Counted from the first letter of the stretch, positions 41,880 to 50,628 are shown. The stretch: DNA of 58,340 bases from JBCDKH01 sp964388485 (GCA_964388485.1 CAYMAS010000020.1:1-58340), one strand, 5' to 3'. Translations and numbers: made by a program. Notes: generated by a model not told the origin, from the letters alone.

Positions 41880-42589
41880 TCCTTCAGTCCATTAACCTGA
41901 GAAAGTCGTTCAAGATGGGTGCGGAGACGGTGACCGTGCTCGACGACACCAATCTTACTGTCGACACCGGCGAGTTCGTGGCGATCGAAGGCCGAAGTGG
42001 CGAAGGTAAGTCGACGTTGCTGCACTTGCTGGGAGCGCTCGATACGCCGGATGAGGGCCACATCGTTTACGCCGATCGTGATCTGCAGGCGATCGGCGAG
42101 ACGGAGCGGGCGAAGGTTCGCAACGCTGACTTCGGCTTCGTTTTTCAGTTCTACCACCTCCTGCCGGAGCTGAACGTGTTGGAGAACACGCTTTTGGCAG
42201 CAAGCGTCGGGCGGTCGATGTTCGGAACGCATCGTCGTGAGATGAAGGAGCGGGCTCGTGAGCTGCTCGATGCCTTCGGCATGAGCGACCGCCTCCGCCA
42301 TCGCCCCAACCAGCTGTCCGGCGGCGAGCGTCAACGCGTCGCCATCGCTCGTGCCCTGATGAATCGACCCAAGATCCTGTTCGCCGACGAGCCGACTGGC
42401 AACCTCGACGCCACCACCGGCCGGCAGATCATGGACGTCATCGCGGCGCTGCATCGTGACGACGGGCAGACGATCGTCATGGTCACGCACGACCACCGGC
42501 TCGCCGAGACCGCAGATCGGGCCTTGCTTCTTCGCGAAGGTCGGCTGGTGCCGGCGAGCGACCGAAACCGACCTCAAAACCGGTCTTAG
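41876..42589 (+). CDS. ABC transporter ATP-binding protein, LolD-like
   Basis: 237 residues. Walker A GRSGEGKST (about 39-47) with Glu in place of the usual Ser/Gly, Q-loop FQFYHLLPELNVLENTLL, signature LSGGERQRVAIARAL, Walker B ILFADEPTGNLD and the H-loop VMVTHDH. The AFGMSDRLRHRPNQLSGGE segment is typical of the LolD/MacB group. Translation is coupled to the permease by an ATGA overlap, so the two make one lipoprotein- or substrate-extruding transporter. Confidence 0.92.
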   Translation: MILQSINLRKSFKMGAETVTVLDDTNLTVDTGEFVAIEGRSGEGKSTLLHLLGALDTPDEGHIVYADRDLQAIGETERAKVRNADFGFVFQFYHLLPELNVLENTLLAASVGRSMFGTHRREMKERARELLDAFGMSDRLRHRPNQLSGGERQRVAIARALMNRPKILFADEPTGNLDATTGRQIMDVIAALHRDDGQTIVMVTHDHRLAETADRALLLREGRLVPASDRNRPQNRS

Positions 42590-42660
42590 CGAGACTTCTT
42601 CACCTGGCTGTAGCCGGTGCTGACAGGAGATGAACGACGTTGTCGACGTAGGCTTTGCTC

Positions 42661-43533
42661 ATGGCCCGCGACGAGAAGATCTGGATCGACGGCAACGTAG
42701 TCGATCAAGGTGAGGCGAAGATCAGCGTCTTCGATCACGGCCTGCTCTACGGCGATGGTGTGTTTGAAGGCATCCGGGCCTACGGCGGAAAGATCTTCGA
42801 GGAAGAAGCGCACCTTGCCCGGCTTTTCGAGTCGGCACGGAGTCTCCGGCTGGACGTGCCTTACTCGGCCGAGGAGTTGTCGAAGGTCATGGTCGACCTG
42901 ATGAAGACCAACGGCCTTTCAGATGCGTACCTCCGACTCGTCGTCACCCGCGGCGTCGGCGACCTAGGGCTTGATCCGAGGAAGTGCCCCAAGCCCAGCG
43001 TCTTCTGCATCGCCAGCACGATCACGCTCTATCCGCAGGAGATGTACGAGAAGGGCATGAAGGTCATCGTGGCCAGCCACTGCAAGAATCACCCCAACGC
43101 CACGCCGCCACGCGTCAAGAGCCTCAATTACCTCAACAGCGTCCTGGGCAAGATCGAGGCGAATGACGCGGGCTGCCCGGAGGCGATCATGCTCAATCAC
43201 CTCGGTTTCGTCGCCGAGTGCACGGCAGACAACGTGTTTCTCGTCAAGGACGGCACCGTCCTGACGCCGCCGACGGAGGCGGGGATTCTGAAGGGCGTGA
43301 CTCGCGACGTCGTCATGCGGCTGTGCGGCGAGCACGACGTTCCGGTGAGGGAGGCGAACCTGGTCCGGCACGACCTCTATGTCGCCGACGAGTGCTTCCT
43401 GACGGGCACCGCTGCCGAGGTGATCGGTGTGACGAGCATCGACGGCCGGACGATCGGCACGGGCGAGCCGGGGCCGGTGACGCGGCGGCTCAAAGAGGCG
43501 TTCCACGCCTACGCGCGGCGGTCGAGTAGTTGA
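42661..43533 (+). CDS. ilvE: Branched-chain amino acid aminotransferase
   Basis: PLP-dependent last step of valine, leucine and isoleucine synthesis. 290 residues, fold type IV. FDHGLLYGDGVFEGIRAYGG near the N terminus, then RVKSLNYLNSVLGKIEAND with the PLP lysine Lys153, EAIMLNHLGFVAECTADNVF, and GVTRDVV for the phosphate site. ECFLTGTAAEV lies near the C terminus. The ATG at 42661 is preferred over the TTG at 42655. It is 71 bp downstream of the ABC ATPase gene on the same strand. Confidence 0.93.
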   Translation: MARDEKIWIDGNVVDQGEAKISVFDHGLLYGDGVFEGIRAYGGKIFEEEAHLARLFESARSLRLDVPYSAEELSKVMVDLMKTNGLSDAYLRLVVTRGVGDLGLDPRKCPKPSVFCIASTITLYPQEMYEKGMKVIVASHCKNHPNATPPRVKSLNYLNSVLGKIEANDAGCPEAIMLNHLGFVAECTADNVFLVKDGTVLTPPTEAGILKGVTRDVVMRLCGEHDVPVREANLVRHDLYVADECFLTGTAAEVIGVTSIDGRTIGTGEPGPVTRRLKEAFHAYARRSSS

Positions 43534-43637
43534 CAATCCCCCCTGACGCACTAGAACGGGGGCTTGTCCGGTCGCCCGAGCCCATCCGGGGAAGGTCGAG
43601 GCGACGTCATCACGTACCACAGCAGAAAGAACACACC

Positions 43638-43820
43638 ATGAGCCTGAGCGATTCGTACGACAAGCTGCGCGAACTCGTCACCGAAGCCGAAGACGACGTC
43701 AAGAAGACGGTCGGCGGCAACAAGGCGGCGGGCACACGCGTCCGTAAGCGTCTGCAGGAGATCAAGAACCAGGCGCACGCGATGCGAGCCGAAGTGCTCG
43801 AAGCGCGGACCGACGAGTAA
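43638..43820 (+). CDS. Small histone H1-like (Hc1 N-terminal type) protein
   Basis: 60 residues. SLSDSYDKLRELVTEAEDDV, then KKTVGGNKAAGTRVRKRLQE, resemble the N-terminal domain of chlamydial histone-like protein Hc1, including the GNKAA..RVR core. It lacks the Lys/Ala-rich DNA-binding tail and is nearly charge-balanced, so it may act as a dimerising or structural partner and not a condensing histone. Such short proteins are frequent in planctomycetes. A strong terminator hairpin follows at 43843. Confidence 0.8.
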   Translation: MSLSDSYDKLRELVTEAEDDVKKTVGGNKAAGTRVRKRLQEIKNQAHAMRAEVLEARTDE

Positions 43821-43842
43821 CTCGGGTTCGTCAGCGATCTGT

Positions 43843-43885
43843 CGCCCGCCAGTTCGTGGCTTATTCTGCCACGAACCGGCGGGCG
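43843..43885 (+). terminator. Long terminator-like hairpin after the Hc1-like gene
   Basis: Stem in two parts: CGCCCGCC with GGCGGGCG and GTTCGTGGC with GCCACGAAC, interrupted by a single A/C mismatch; the loop is TTATTCT. Seventeen pairs in all, 22 bases past the stop codon. The T-run after it is short (TTGGTCT), so stability comes mainly from the stem. Confidence 0.8.
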
Positions 43886-43940
43886 TTGGTCTATATTCGC
43901 CGCCCCTCTTCGCTCACCCTCTGCCGAAACGACTTTCTGA

Positions 43941-44408
43941 ATGCCCCCGGCCCTGCTCTTCGACATCTCCGGCGTCGACCTCGACGCGACGCTTCACGAC
44001 ATCGAAGCCATTCGCAGGTACAACCCGCAGCGGGGTGACATGGAACACCTCGACGCGATCGTCTGGTCCGACGAGGGCAACATCATCGGTCGAAAGCACG
44101 TGACGGCTGACGAATTTTGGGTCGAAGGCCACATTCCGGGTCGGCCGATTCTGCCGGGCGTCATCATGCTCGAAGCCGCGGCACAAGCCAGCAGCTTCCT
44201 GACTGCCACCTACGTCGGCTGGGACGGCTTCATCGGTTTCGGCGGCTTGGAGAACGTCAAGTTCCGCGCCGCCGTCGAGCCGGGGCAGACGCTCTACATC
44301 CTCTGCTCGCTCTGGGAAAAACGACATCGCCGCATCCGTGCCGGTGTTCAAGGCCTCGTCAACGGCAACATTGTCTTCGAAGCGACGATCATCGGCACGC
44401 GAATGTGA
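43941..44408 (+). CDS. FabZ-like 3-hydroxyacyl-ACP dehydratase
   Basis: 155 residues, a single hotdog fold. The active-site block is VEGHIPGRPILPGVIMLEAA, which aligns with the HFPGxPVMPGVLxxEAxAQ signature of FabZ/FabA: catalytic His and downstream Glu are both present. IGFGGLENVKFRAAVEPGQT fits the next strands. The first 45 residues match FabZ poorly and the His is followed by Ile and not Phe, so it may be a divergent paralogue for special fatty acids. Its stop codon abuts that of the convergent HAD gene with no spacing. Confidence 0.85.
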   Translation: MPPALLFDISGVDLDATLHDIEAIRRYNPQRGDMEHLDAIVWSDEGNIIGRKHVTADEFWVEGHIPGRPILPGVIMLEAAAQASSFLTATYVGWDGFIGFGGLENVKFRAAVEPGQTLYILCSLWEKRHRRIRAGVQGLVNGNIVFEATIIGTRM

Positions 44409-45242
44409 TCAGCCGGCTAGTTCCTCTAGGAACTCGGCCAAACCGTCGTCCACGTGGCTGGCAATGATGCGGTCGGCTAGCTCTTTTACCGGTTGCCGGG
44501 CGTTGCCCATCGCCACGCCGAGGCCGGCGTGCTGGATCATGTGAACGTCGTTCATGTCGTCGCCGATGGCAATGGTCTTCGACGGATTGATTCCCTTCAT
44601 CTCCGCGACGCGGGCAATGGCCGTCCACTTCGTCACGCCTTTGGCGAACGACTCGAGCAGCCGCGCTCCGAGGTTCGCCAGGTCGATTTGATATGCAAAC
44701 AGCTCATCGTGCTCGTTAAGCCGACGCTCGGCCTCCATGGTCAGGTCATTGGGCCCGAGGGTGGTGATGCGAAGCGTCGCGTCGTGGTCGACGTTCGCCA
44801 GATCGTCGACCGGCCGGACGAGCACACCGTGCATCTCGTGCCAAAGTCTGACTCGCGGATCGACTTCGCCCGGGCCGTGGATGAAGTCGACGCCGCTGAG
44901 GTCGCGGTCCTGCAAGACCATCGGCATCAGCCCGATGTCGGTCATCATCGACAGTGCCTCCCGCGCCGGCTCCGCGGGCATCAGGCGGCGATCTAGCGTC
45001 CGCCCCGTCTCGAGGTCCAGCGTAATTGCACCGCCGACGAACACGGCCGTCGCGTGATGCTCCACCTGCTCCAGCACAGGCAGTGATTCCCAACGACTTC
45101 TTCCGGTCGCGAACACCACCTCGTGCCCGGCCTCGACCACCCGATGGACTGCGTCGCGGGTCCGCTCGCTGACGACGCCGTCCGGGTTGAGGAGCGTCCC
45201 GTCGAAGTCGATCGCGATGAGGTGCCGGTCGGTGGGGGACAT
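44409..45242 (-). CDS. HAD-superfamily hydrolase, Cof/IIB type
   Basis: 277 residues. Motif I IAIDFDGTLLNPDG gives the nucleophile Asp and its partner; motif II lies around VFATGRSRW; motif III is the Lys in KGVTKWTAI; motif IV is IAIGDDMNDVHMI. A C2B-type cap lies between motifs II and III. These enzymes dephosphorylate sugar phosphates, nucleotides or flavin; the substrate cannot be chosen here. The stop codons of this and the FabZ-like gene touch. Confidence 0.9.
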   Translation of the reverse strand: MSPTDRHLIAIDFDGTLLNPDGVVSERTRDAVHRVVEAGHEVVFATGRSRWESLPVLEQVEHHATAVFVGGAITLDLETGRTLDRRLMPAEPAREALSMMTDIGLMPMVLQDRDLSGVDFIHGPGEVDPRVRLWHEMHGVLVRPVDDLANVDHDATLRITTLGPNDLTMEAERRLNEHDELFAYQIDLANLGARLLESFAKGVTKWTAIARVAEMKGINPSKTIAIGDDMNDVHMIQHAGLGVAMGNARQPVKELADRIIASHVDDGLAEFLEELAG

Positions 45243-45312
45243 CGCGGGCAGGGTAGCGCGGTGGCTTCGTCTGGTTCGGACCAGTGGACACAGTCGTGCG
45301 ACGCCCGGACGC

Positions 45313-45717
45313 TCAACCGTGTCGCACCGTCACGACGCCCTTGGTTCCCCCACGCACGGCAAAATCACCTTCGACCACCAGTTTCTGTGGCGACAGCGAC
45401 GCCTTCAGGTCATCGAAGATCTGGTTCGTCACGGCCTCGTAGAACATGCCCTTGTCCCGGAACGCCAAAAAGTAGAGCTTGAGCGACTTCATCTCGACGC
45501 AGACGTCGCCCGGCGTGTAGGTGATCGTGAACGTCGCAAAGTCCGGCTGCCCCGTCACCGGGCAGATGCTCGTGAACTCTGGGAAAACGAACTTGATCTC
45601 GAAATCCCGACCGGGTCGAGGATTGTCAAACGTATCGAGAATCGTCCGCGGCTCCTCGAGTTGCTCCGGCGTCAGTGCCCGAGCGGGCTGGCCCAGTTCC
45701 TTCATGGTGGAGGTCAT
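45313..45717 (-). CDS. queF: 7-cyano-7-deazaguanine (preQ0) reductase
   Basis: NADPH-dependent reduction of preQ0 to preQ1 in queuosine synthesis. 134 residues, the short unimodular type. FTSICPVTGQPDF contains the thioimide-forming Cys52 and the catalytic Asp59; the QueF NADPH motif appears as EMKSLKLYFLAFRDKG. ATG start at 45717. It lies 24 bp after the exonuclease-WYL gene on the same strand. gluQ at 32808 acts later on the same modified base. Confidence 0.94.
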   Translation of the reverse strand: MTSTMKELGQPARALTPEQLEEPRTILDTFDNPRPGRDFEIKFVFPEFTSICPVTGQPDFATFTITYTPGDVCVEMKSLKLYFLAFRDKGMFYEAVTNQIFDDLKASLSPQKLVVEGDFAVRGGTKGVVTVRHG

Positions 45718-45741
45718 GCAACGTAATCTAGTCGCCTCGGC

Positions 45742-46632
45742 TCAAACAACGTTCAGAAGCTCAACGCGGACGATCCGATCGAGCTTGAACGTGCGACGAT
45801 CTTCCCGAAGGCAGCAGTAGGCGATAAGCGTCCCGGTGCCGCGAAACTGGCGGATCTCCAGCGGCTCGATCTCGCGGACGCTCTCTTTGCGGCGGGCGTC
45901 GAGGTAGGTCATCCGGACCCGGCCACGCGTTTCAATCGCCGTCACCAGCTCCGGCGGCAGGTCGGTGTCGTACGTCTCCTCCGGCTCCAGTGCCATCGGG
46001 CCGCCTTGAGCCTGGATCGCGTCGAGCAGCGTGCAGGCGAAGCCGCCGTACGGCTCGAGCAGCTTCTCGAGGACTTGCCCCGTCGTCACGGCGTCAGCCA
46101 GTGCCCGGTGCGCGTCTGTCGGCATCACACCGAGTCGGCGGGACAGCTTCTGCAACCCGTTGCCCCCGCGGCCGAAGCGGCGACGGGCGATCTTCACCGT
46201 GTCTAAGACGTGCGGATTGCCCAGCTCCGTCCGCAGCGACGATCCGGCGCGGCGGAACTCGCTGCCGATGAAGCCGAGGTCGAACCGGACGTTGTGTCCG
46301 ACCACCACCGCTCCACGCAGCATCGTCGCGATCTCGTCGACGCGATTCGCAAACGTCGGCTGCCCGACGACCATCTCCTCGGTGATACCGGTCAGCCGGA
46401 CGATGCTCGACGGAATCCGTCGCTGCGGATCGACCAGCCAGGCCCGATCAAATTCGCCGCAGCCGGGCTCGTATCGGCGGATGCCGACTTCCGTCACGCG
46501 TTCACCGAAGCGTGGCGAACTGCCGGTGGTCTCGACATCGACGACGGCAACGGGAACATCTCGCAACGCCGCCAGGAGCGACAGGGCAGGAGCGGGCGAA
46601 GCAGCGTGCACGGCCACCTGGTACGCCGCCAA
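45742..46632 (-). CDS. DnaQ-like DEDDh exonuclease fused to a WYL domain
   Basis: 296 residues in two parts. The N-terminal exonuclease has Exo I VVDVETTG (Asp32, Glu34), Exo II GHNVRFDLGF (Asp118) and Exo III HRALADA (His175, Asp180): all five DEDDh residues. The C-terminal 60 residues (RGRVRMTYLDARRKESVREI, then EPLEIRQFRGTGTLIAYC and FKLDRIVRVEL) match a WYL domain, an Sm-like ligand- or nucleic-acid-sensing fold found in DNA-damage and CRISPR/phage-defence regulators. DNA polymerase and UvrC-type domains are absent. TTG start at 46632, 12 bp after the GT2 gene. The fusion may place a 3'-5' exonuclease under control of a nucleic-acid ligand. Confidence 0.88.
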   Translation of the reverse strand: MAAYQVAVHAASPAPALSLLAALRDVPVAVVDVETTGSSPRFGERVTEVGIRRYEPGCGEFDRAWLVDPQRRIPSSIVRLTGITEEMVVGQPTFANRVDEIATMLRGAVVVGHNVRFDLGFIGSEFRRAGSSLRTELGNPHVLDTVKIARRRFGRGGNGLQKLSRRLGVMPTDAHRALADAVTTGQVLEKLLEPYGGFACTLLDAIQAQGGPMALEPEETYDTDLPPELVTAIETRGRVRMTYLDARRKESVREIEPLEIRQFRGTGTLIAYCCLREDRRTFKLDRIVRVELLNVV

Positions 46633-46644
46633 TGGCTCGCGGGA

Positions 46645-47898
46645 TCACTCGGTCGGCGGAGCAGCCGGATCGATGGGCAACAAGCGTCCGTCCCGCTCGT
46701 GAGCCCGAGGCGTGCGAACCCAATTGTGCTGTCGGCGGAACAGGAAGCCGACCTGATTCGAGATACGCCGCAGCAGATAGGCCGGAAGCCCCAGCAGGGC
46801 AGACAGCGGAATCTCCCGCCGCAGGTGTGCCAGCCACGCGAGGCCCATCGACAGGACCAGAACCACCGCGGAGCCGGTGGCAATGAGGAGCGTCGTGACG
46901 GTCAGCGGACTGCTCGTCCAGACAAGCTGCCGCAGCGAGGTGGCGGCGACCACCAGGAGGACCAGGCCGGTCAGGATGGTCAGCGGCTGGACCGCGTGGT
47001 CAAGGCCCGAGGCGATCATGCGTGGATTCGCCGTCAGAATGCCGCGGCCGATGAGGCGGGGTGTGGCGAAGAGGACGCGAAGGTGCCCGTGCTCCCAGCG
47101 TCGCCGCTGCTGGGCGGCGTCGTGTTCGTTCGTCGGCAGCTCGCCATCGAAGCGAGCACCGGGACAGAAGCGAGCCCCCTGGCCGGAGAGGCACAAGTGC
47201 AGGCCGAGCCGCATGTCCTCAACGAGGTCGCCGCTGGCCAGGGGCATCTCGCGAGCGAGCTTCGCCGGAAACGCCATGCCGCTGCCGAAGAGCGGACAAT
47301 CGAGCCCGAGCTGCCACAGTCCCAGCGGCCTGACGCGATTCTTGACCGCCAACGCGAACCGGCTGATCAGATCGCTGGCAGCGGCACCCGTCGGGGCGTG
47401 CATCAGGTAGCACCCCTGCGCCGGCTTTCCGGTGGCGATGACCTGCTTGGCGAGCCGGTCGATGGACCCGGGAGCGGCAATGACGTCGGCATCGTTGAAG
47501 ATGACAACGGCCGGCGTTGTGTCGCTCGCTTCGAGATGTCGCATGCCGGCGTCGAGGGCGAAGCCTTTGCCGACCCGGGTTTCGTGTTGCCGCTCGATGA
47601 CGGCGGCTCCCGTCTCGCGTGCGACGGCAGCGGTTTCGTCGGAGCAGTTGTCGGCGACGACAATGAGCTGATCGCCCTCGATCAGTTGGCATTTCAGTGC
47701 TTCAATCGTCTGCGGCAGAATCTGAGCTTCATCGTGGGCCGGTACGATGACCGCCACCGTCGGCCGCTGGGCCACATCGACCGCCTTGGACCGCTTGCCC
47801 CTAGCCAGCAGCGACGCCAGGACCTCCACGAGCAACACCACCACCGGCACCGCCAGCACCGTTGCGATCAGGAGGAGGATGAAGTCCAGAACAATCAC
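46645..47898 (-). CDS. Membrane glycosyltransferase family 2
   Basis: 417 residues. One N-terminal helix (LDFILLLIATVLAVPVVVLL), then a GT-A domain with VAVIVPAHDEAQILPQTIEA, the metal motif NDADV and the acceptor-site QQRRRWEHGHL (a Q/RxxRW motif of processive enzymes), and two or three C-terminal helices. The pattern fits GT2 proteins that make polysaccharide chains or modify envelope glycans. The sugar donor is unknown. GTG start. Shares the strand with the GT4 gene 175 bp upstream. Confidence 0.88.
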   Translation of the reverse strand: MIVLDFILLLIATVLAVPVVVLLVEVLASLLARGKRSKAVDVAQRPTVAVIVPAHDEAQILPQTIEALKCQLIEGDQLIVVADNCSDETAAVARETGAAVIERQHETRVGKGFALDAGMRHLEASDTTPAVVIFNDADVIAAPGSIDRLAKQVIATGKPAQGCYLMHAPTGAAASDLISRFALAVKNRVRPLGLWQLGLDCPLFGSGMAFPAKLAREMPLASGDLVEDMRLGLHLCLSGQGARFCPGARFDGELPTNEHDAAQQRRRWEHGHLRVLFATPRLIGRGILTANPRMIASGLDHAVQPLTILTGLVLLVVAATSLRQLVWTSSPLTVTTLLIATGSAVVLVLSMGLAWLAHLRREIPLSALLGLPAYLLRRISNQVGFLFRRQHNWVRTPRAHERDGRLLPIDPAAPPTE

Positions 47899-48073
47899 GT
47901 CAGGTGGCGGCCGAGGTCAATCTACCCGGTCAATGGGGCAGAGACATGTTCAATCGCAAGGAAGGTCGAAGCATCCTAAGGGCCCGACATCGCCTGTCGC
48001 CGACGCAGACAATGCAGGTTGCAAAAGCCACACACTCTCAATGCATTCGGTCAAGTTGCCTCCCCCGCGATTC

Positions 48074-49282
48074 TCAAGAGGGCGAGGCCGCGTTATCGGC
48101 CGTCGCTAAGAGGTCGGCAAGCTTCTTCGCCTCTGATCGCGCGTCATGCCGCTCCAGCACGCGTCGTCGTCCTTCATCACCCATGGCAGCGAGCTGATCT
48201 GGCGAGGCATCGAGCAACTGCATCATCGCGTCGCACAGCCGCTGCGGGTCCCCAGCGGGCACTAACTTGCCGCAGTCGAGCGTCAGCAATTCCGGGATGC
48301 CGGCGACCGTCGTCGCGATGCAAGGTCGACGCAGGGCGAGCGACTCCATCAACACCACCGGCAGCCCTTCGGCGAAGCTAGGCAGCAGCGTCGCTCGGCT
48401 TTCGAGCATCCGCTGGCGAACCTGATCGCCCGAAGCCAGGCCGTGCAGCGTGATGTGTCGGCTGAGGTCGAGCCTCAAGATCTCAGCCTCCAAAGCCCGC
48501 CGCAGCGGGCCTTCGCCGAGCAGGTCGATGTGGAACGTCCGACCCATGTCCCGCAGCAACCTGGCTGCTCGGACGAGTACCATCTGTCCCTTCTGCTCCG
48601 CGAGTCGGCCGACGCACGTAAATCGGTGCCCGCCAGCCGGCGGAACGTTCGTCAGGTCATCGAGGAACGTCTCGTCGACGCCGCAATGAACGATGTGCAC
48701 CTTGTCCCAGTCGGCCAGGTCACACCACCGCCACAGCTGGCTTCGGCCGAAGGAGCTGATCGCGATGGCAAATCGGCTGTCCCGCACCTTGCCATTAAGG
48801 TTGAGGGCGATCGGCTGGTCAAACTCCTCCGGGCCGTGAACGGTGAAGCTGAATGGCGGTCCGCCGAGGCGATGACATAGCCGGGCGACTTCCGCGGAGT
48901 TGGTGCCGAAGTGGGCGTGGACGTGCTCGACGTTCTGAGCCTCGAGCATCCGCTTCAACGCCGCGGCCTCGGCAAGGTAGATGCCGTAGACCGCCCGTCG
49001 GTTCGCCATCCGCCGCGAGGACCGCCACGCCGTCGCGACCCCGGAGAGCAAACGCGTTCCGCTCCGAAGGCTGTCGGTCGCCAGGCCTACCGCTCCACGG
49101 TCGAGCACGACCTGCGTCAGATCCCGCTCCCGCTCGTCCCGTGGGTCTGCCAATGAACCGTCGAAGCGTCGCAGCGTGAAGCGACTGATCGTGTGACCCA
49201 GCGACTCCAAGGCCGCGATCTCCCGTCGGATGAACGAGTGACTCGGCTGCGGAGACTGGTTGACGAGGTAGGCGATCCGCAC
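48074..49282 (-). CDS. Glycosyltransferase family 4
   Basis: 402 residues, GT-B fold. N-terminal acceptor half begins IAYLVNQSPQPSHSFIRREI; the C-terminal donor half has FTCVGRLAEQKGQMVLVRAA, DLLGEGPLRRALE and the EX7E-like SFAEGLPVVLMESLALRRPC. A colanic-acid or EPS-type transferase (WcaL-like SHSFIRRE opening) is the nearest fit. GTG start at 49282. Together with the GT2 gene it suggests exopolysaccharide synthesis, which agrees with the PEP-CTERM protein elsewhere in the window. Confidence 0.88.
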   Translation of the reverse strand: MRIAYLVNQSPQPSHSFIRREIAALESLGHTISRFTLRRFDGSLADPRDERERDLTQVVLDRGAVGLATDSLRSGTRLLSGVATAWRSSRRMANRRAVYGIYLAEAAALKRMLEAQNVEHVHAHFGTNSAEVARLCHRLGGPPFSFTVHGPEEFDQPIALNLNGKVRDSRFAIAISSFGRSQLWRWCDLADWDKVHIVHCGVDETFLDDLTNVPPAGGHRFTCVGRLAEQKGQMVLVRAARLLRDMGRTFHIDLLGEGPLRRALEAEILRLDLSRHITLHGLASGDQVRQRMLESRATLLPSFAEGLPVVLMESLALRRPCIATTVAGIPELLTLDCGKLVPAGDPQRLCDAMMQLLDASPDQLAAMGDEGRRRVLERHDARSEAKKLADLLATADNAASPS

Positions 49283-49381
49283 CGTTGTTCTTGTGTCGGC
49301 TGTTCAGGCTTAGAGACATTCAAGCCGAGACGTGCACAGCAGGATTCCTGCATCACAGACTTGATCACGTTTGTCATCCAC

Positions 49382-49675
49382 CTAGTGGTTGACCCACGAC
49401 GCCTCGCTGATCAGGCACATCCCGCCCGCTTGCTGCAGCAGCGGCTCGATGGCGTTTGCGAACCGCTCCGCCGCCTCGGGCGGTGCGGCGATGATGAAAA
49501 GGACGTTCGTGAAAGCAGCGGTCAGGCCGTCGGCGTCCCGCTTGCCGCGGTGGCCGCGTCCGGCGACGTTCCGGAGCAGCGTGTAGCCGGAGATGCCGCA
49601 TTGGGTCAGCAGCCGCTCGACCGCGGACTCCTGGACGGCGTCGATGACAAGTTCGATGCGGCGGATCGGTTCCAT
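49382..49675 (-). CDS. PII-like regulator, SbtB type
   Basis: About 97 residues from the ATG at 49675. IRRIELVIDAVQESAVERLL and SGYTLLRNVAGRGHRG match the PII fold, with a short basic loop in place of the long GlnB T-loop; VLFIIAAPPEAAERFANAIE is the second half. The GlnB uridylylation Tyr and the C-terminal CGPxGC of some SbtB proteins are absent. SbtB binds adenine nucleotides (cAMP, AMP, ADP, ATP) and gates SbtA. Its ATG shares one base with the stop of sbtA (TAATG), so it is translated with it. Confidence 0.85.
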   Translation of the reverse strand: MEPIRRIELVIDAVQESAVERLLTQCGISGYTLLRNVAGRGHRGKRDADGLTAAFTNVLFIIAAPPEAAERFANAIEPLLQQAGGMCLISEASWVNH

Positions 49676-50628
49676 TAGATCTCCCAAAGCAGCTTGATCA
49701 CGAGCCAGTAGAGTGGAATGCCCAGCAGCACGTTGAACGGAAACGTCACGCCGAGCGACATTGGCACGAAGATGCTCGGATTCGCCTTGGGCAAGCTCAG
49801 CCGCATCGCCGCGGGCACGGCGATGTAGCTAGCACTGCCGACGAGCACGGCGAGCATGAGCGTGTCGCCCGGGCCCAGGCCCGCCAGGTATGCCAGCGTG
49901 ATGCCAATGCCCGCGTGCACCGGCGGACTGGCGACCGCGAAGAGGATCGGCACGATGCCTGCCCGCTTCAAGTCGACCGCCCGCCGTGCCGCCACGAGAC
50001 CCATGTCGAGCAGGAACAGGCACAAGACGCCTTTGAATGGCTTGGAGAAGAACGGCTCGAGACTGGCAAAGCCCCTGGCCCCGATGAGCACGCCGATGGT
50101 CAGCGAGCCGAGCAGGAGCAGGACCGCGCTGTTGAAGGTCGCTTCGTGCAGCAGCGGCCGCCAGCGGATGCCGCCGGATTGCGGCTCGCCGAAGCGGTGG
50201 GCCAGCAGGATGCCGACGATGATCGCCGGCGATTCCATCAGGGCCATCGCGGCGATCATGTGCCCGCCATAGTCGACGCCCTGACTGTCAAGGAAGCTGC
50301 CGGCGATGATGAAGGTCACGGCCGAGATCGAGCCGTACGTCGCGGCAATGCCCGCCGCGTCCATGACGCCCAGCCGTTTGCGGAGCAGGAAGAACGTCCA
50401 GATCGGCACGAGGGCTGAGAGCACGATGCCGATGCCGAGCCCGGCGACGACTTCCAGCGTCGGCTCTGCCTGGCGAATCTCCACGCCGCCCTTGAGGCCG
50501 ATCGCGGCCAGAAGGTAGAGCGACAGGAGCTTCGGGATCGGCTGCGGAACGTCGAGATCCGACCGCACGAAGCAGGCGACGACGCCCAGGACGAAGAAGA
50601 GAACTGGTGCGCTCAGCAGCTCCGCCAT
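49675..50628 (-). CDS. sbtA: Sodium-dependent bicarbonate transporter family permease
   Basis: 317 residues with about ten membrane helices in two inverted halves. The N-terminal half shows LLSLYLLAAIGLKGGVEI and YGSISAVTFIIAGSFLDSQG; the C-terminal half has LFLLDMGLVAARRAVDL and GDTLMLAVLVGSASYIAVPA. These are the family marks of SbtA, which brings HCO3- in with Na+. The ATG overlaps the icd stop by one base (TGATG). The organism has no sign here of carbon fixation; the bicarbonate could feed carboxylases such as CarB and AccD. Confidence 0.9.
   Translation of the reverse strand: MAELLSAPVLFFVLGVVACFVRSDLDVPQPIPKLLSLYLLAAIGLKGGVEIRQAEPTLEVVAGLGIGIVLSALVPIWTFFLLRKRLGVMDAAGIAATYGSISAVTFIIAGSFLDSQGVDYGGHMIAAMALMESPAIIVGILLAHRFGEPQSGGIRWRPLLHEATFNSAVLLLLGSLTIGVLIGARGFASLEPFFSKPFKGVLCLFLLDMGLVAARRAVDLKRAGIVPILFAVASPPVHAGIGITLAYLAGLGPGDTLMLAVLVGSASYIAVPAAMRLSLPKANPSIFVPMSLGVTFPFNVLLGIPLYWLVIKLLWEI

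Noticed and set aside
43892..43897. TATATT as a -10 box for the FabZ-like gene
   Set aside because: No acceptable -35 box upstream, and the position overlaps the terminator region.
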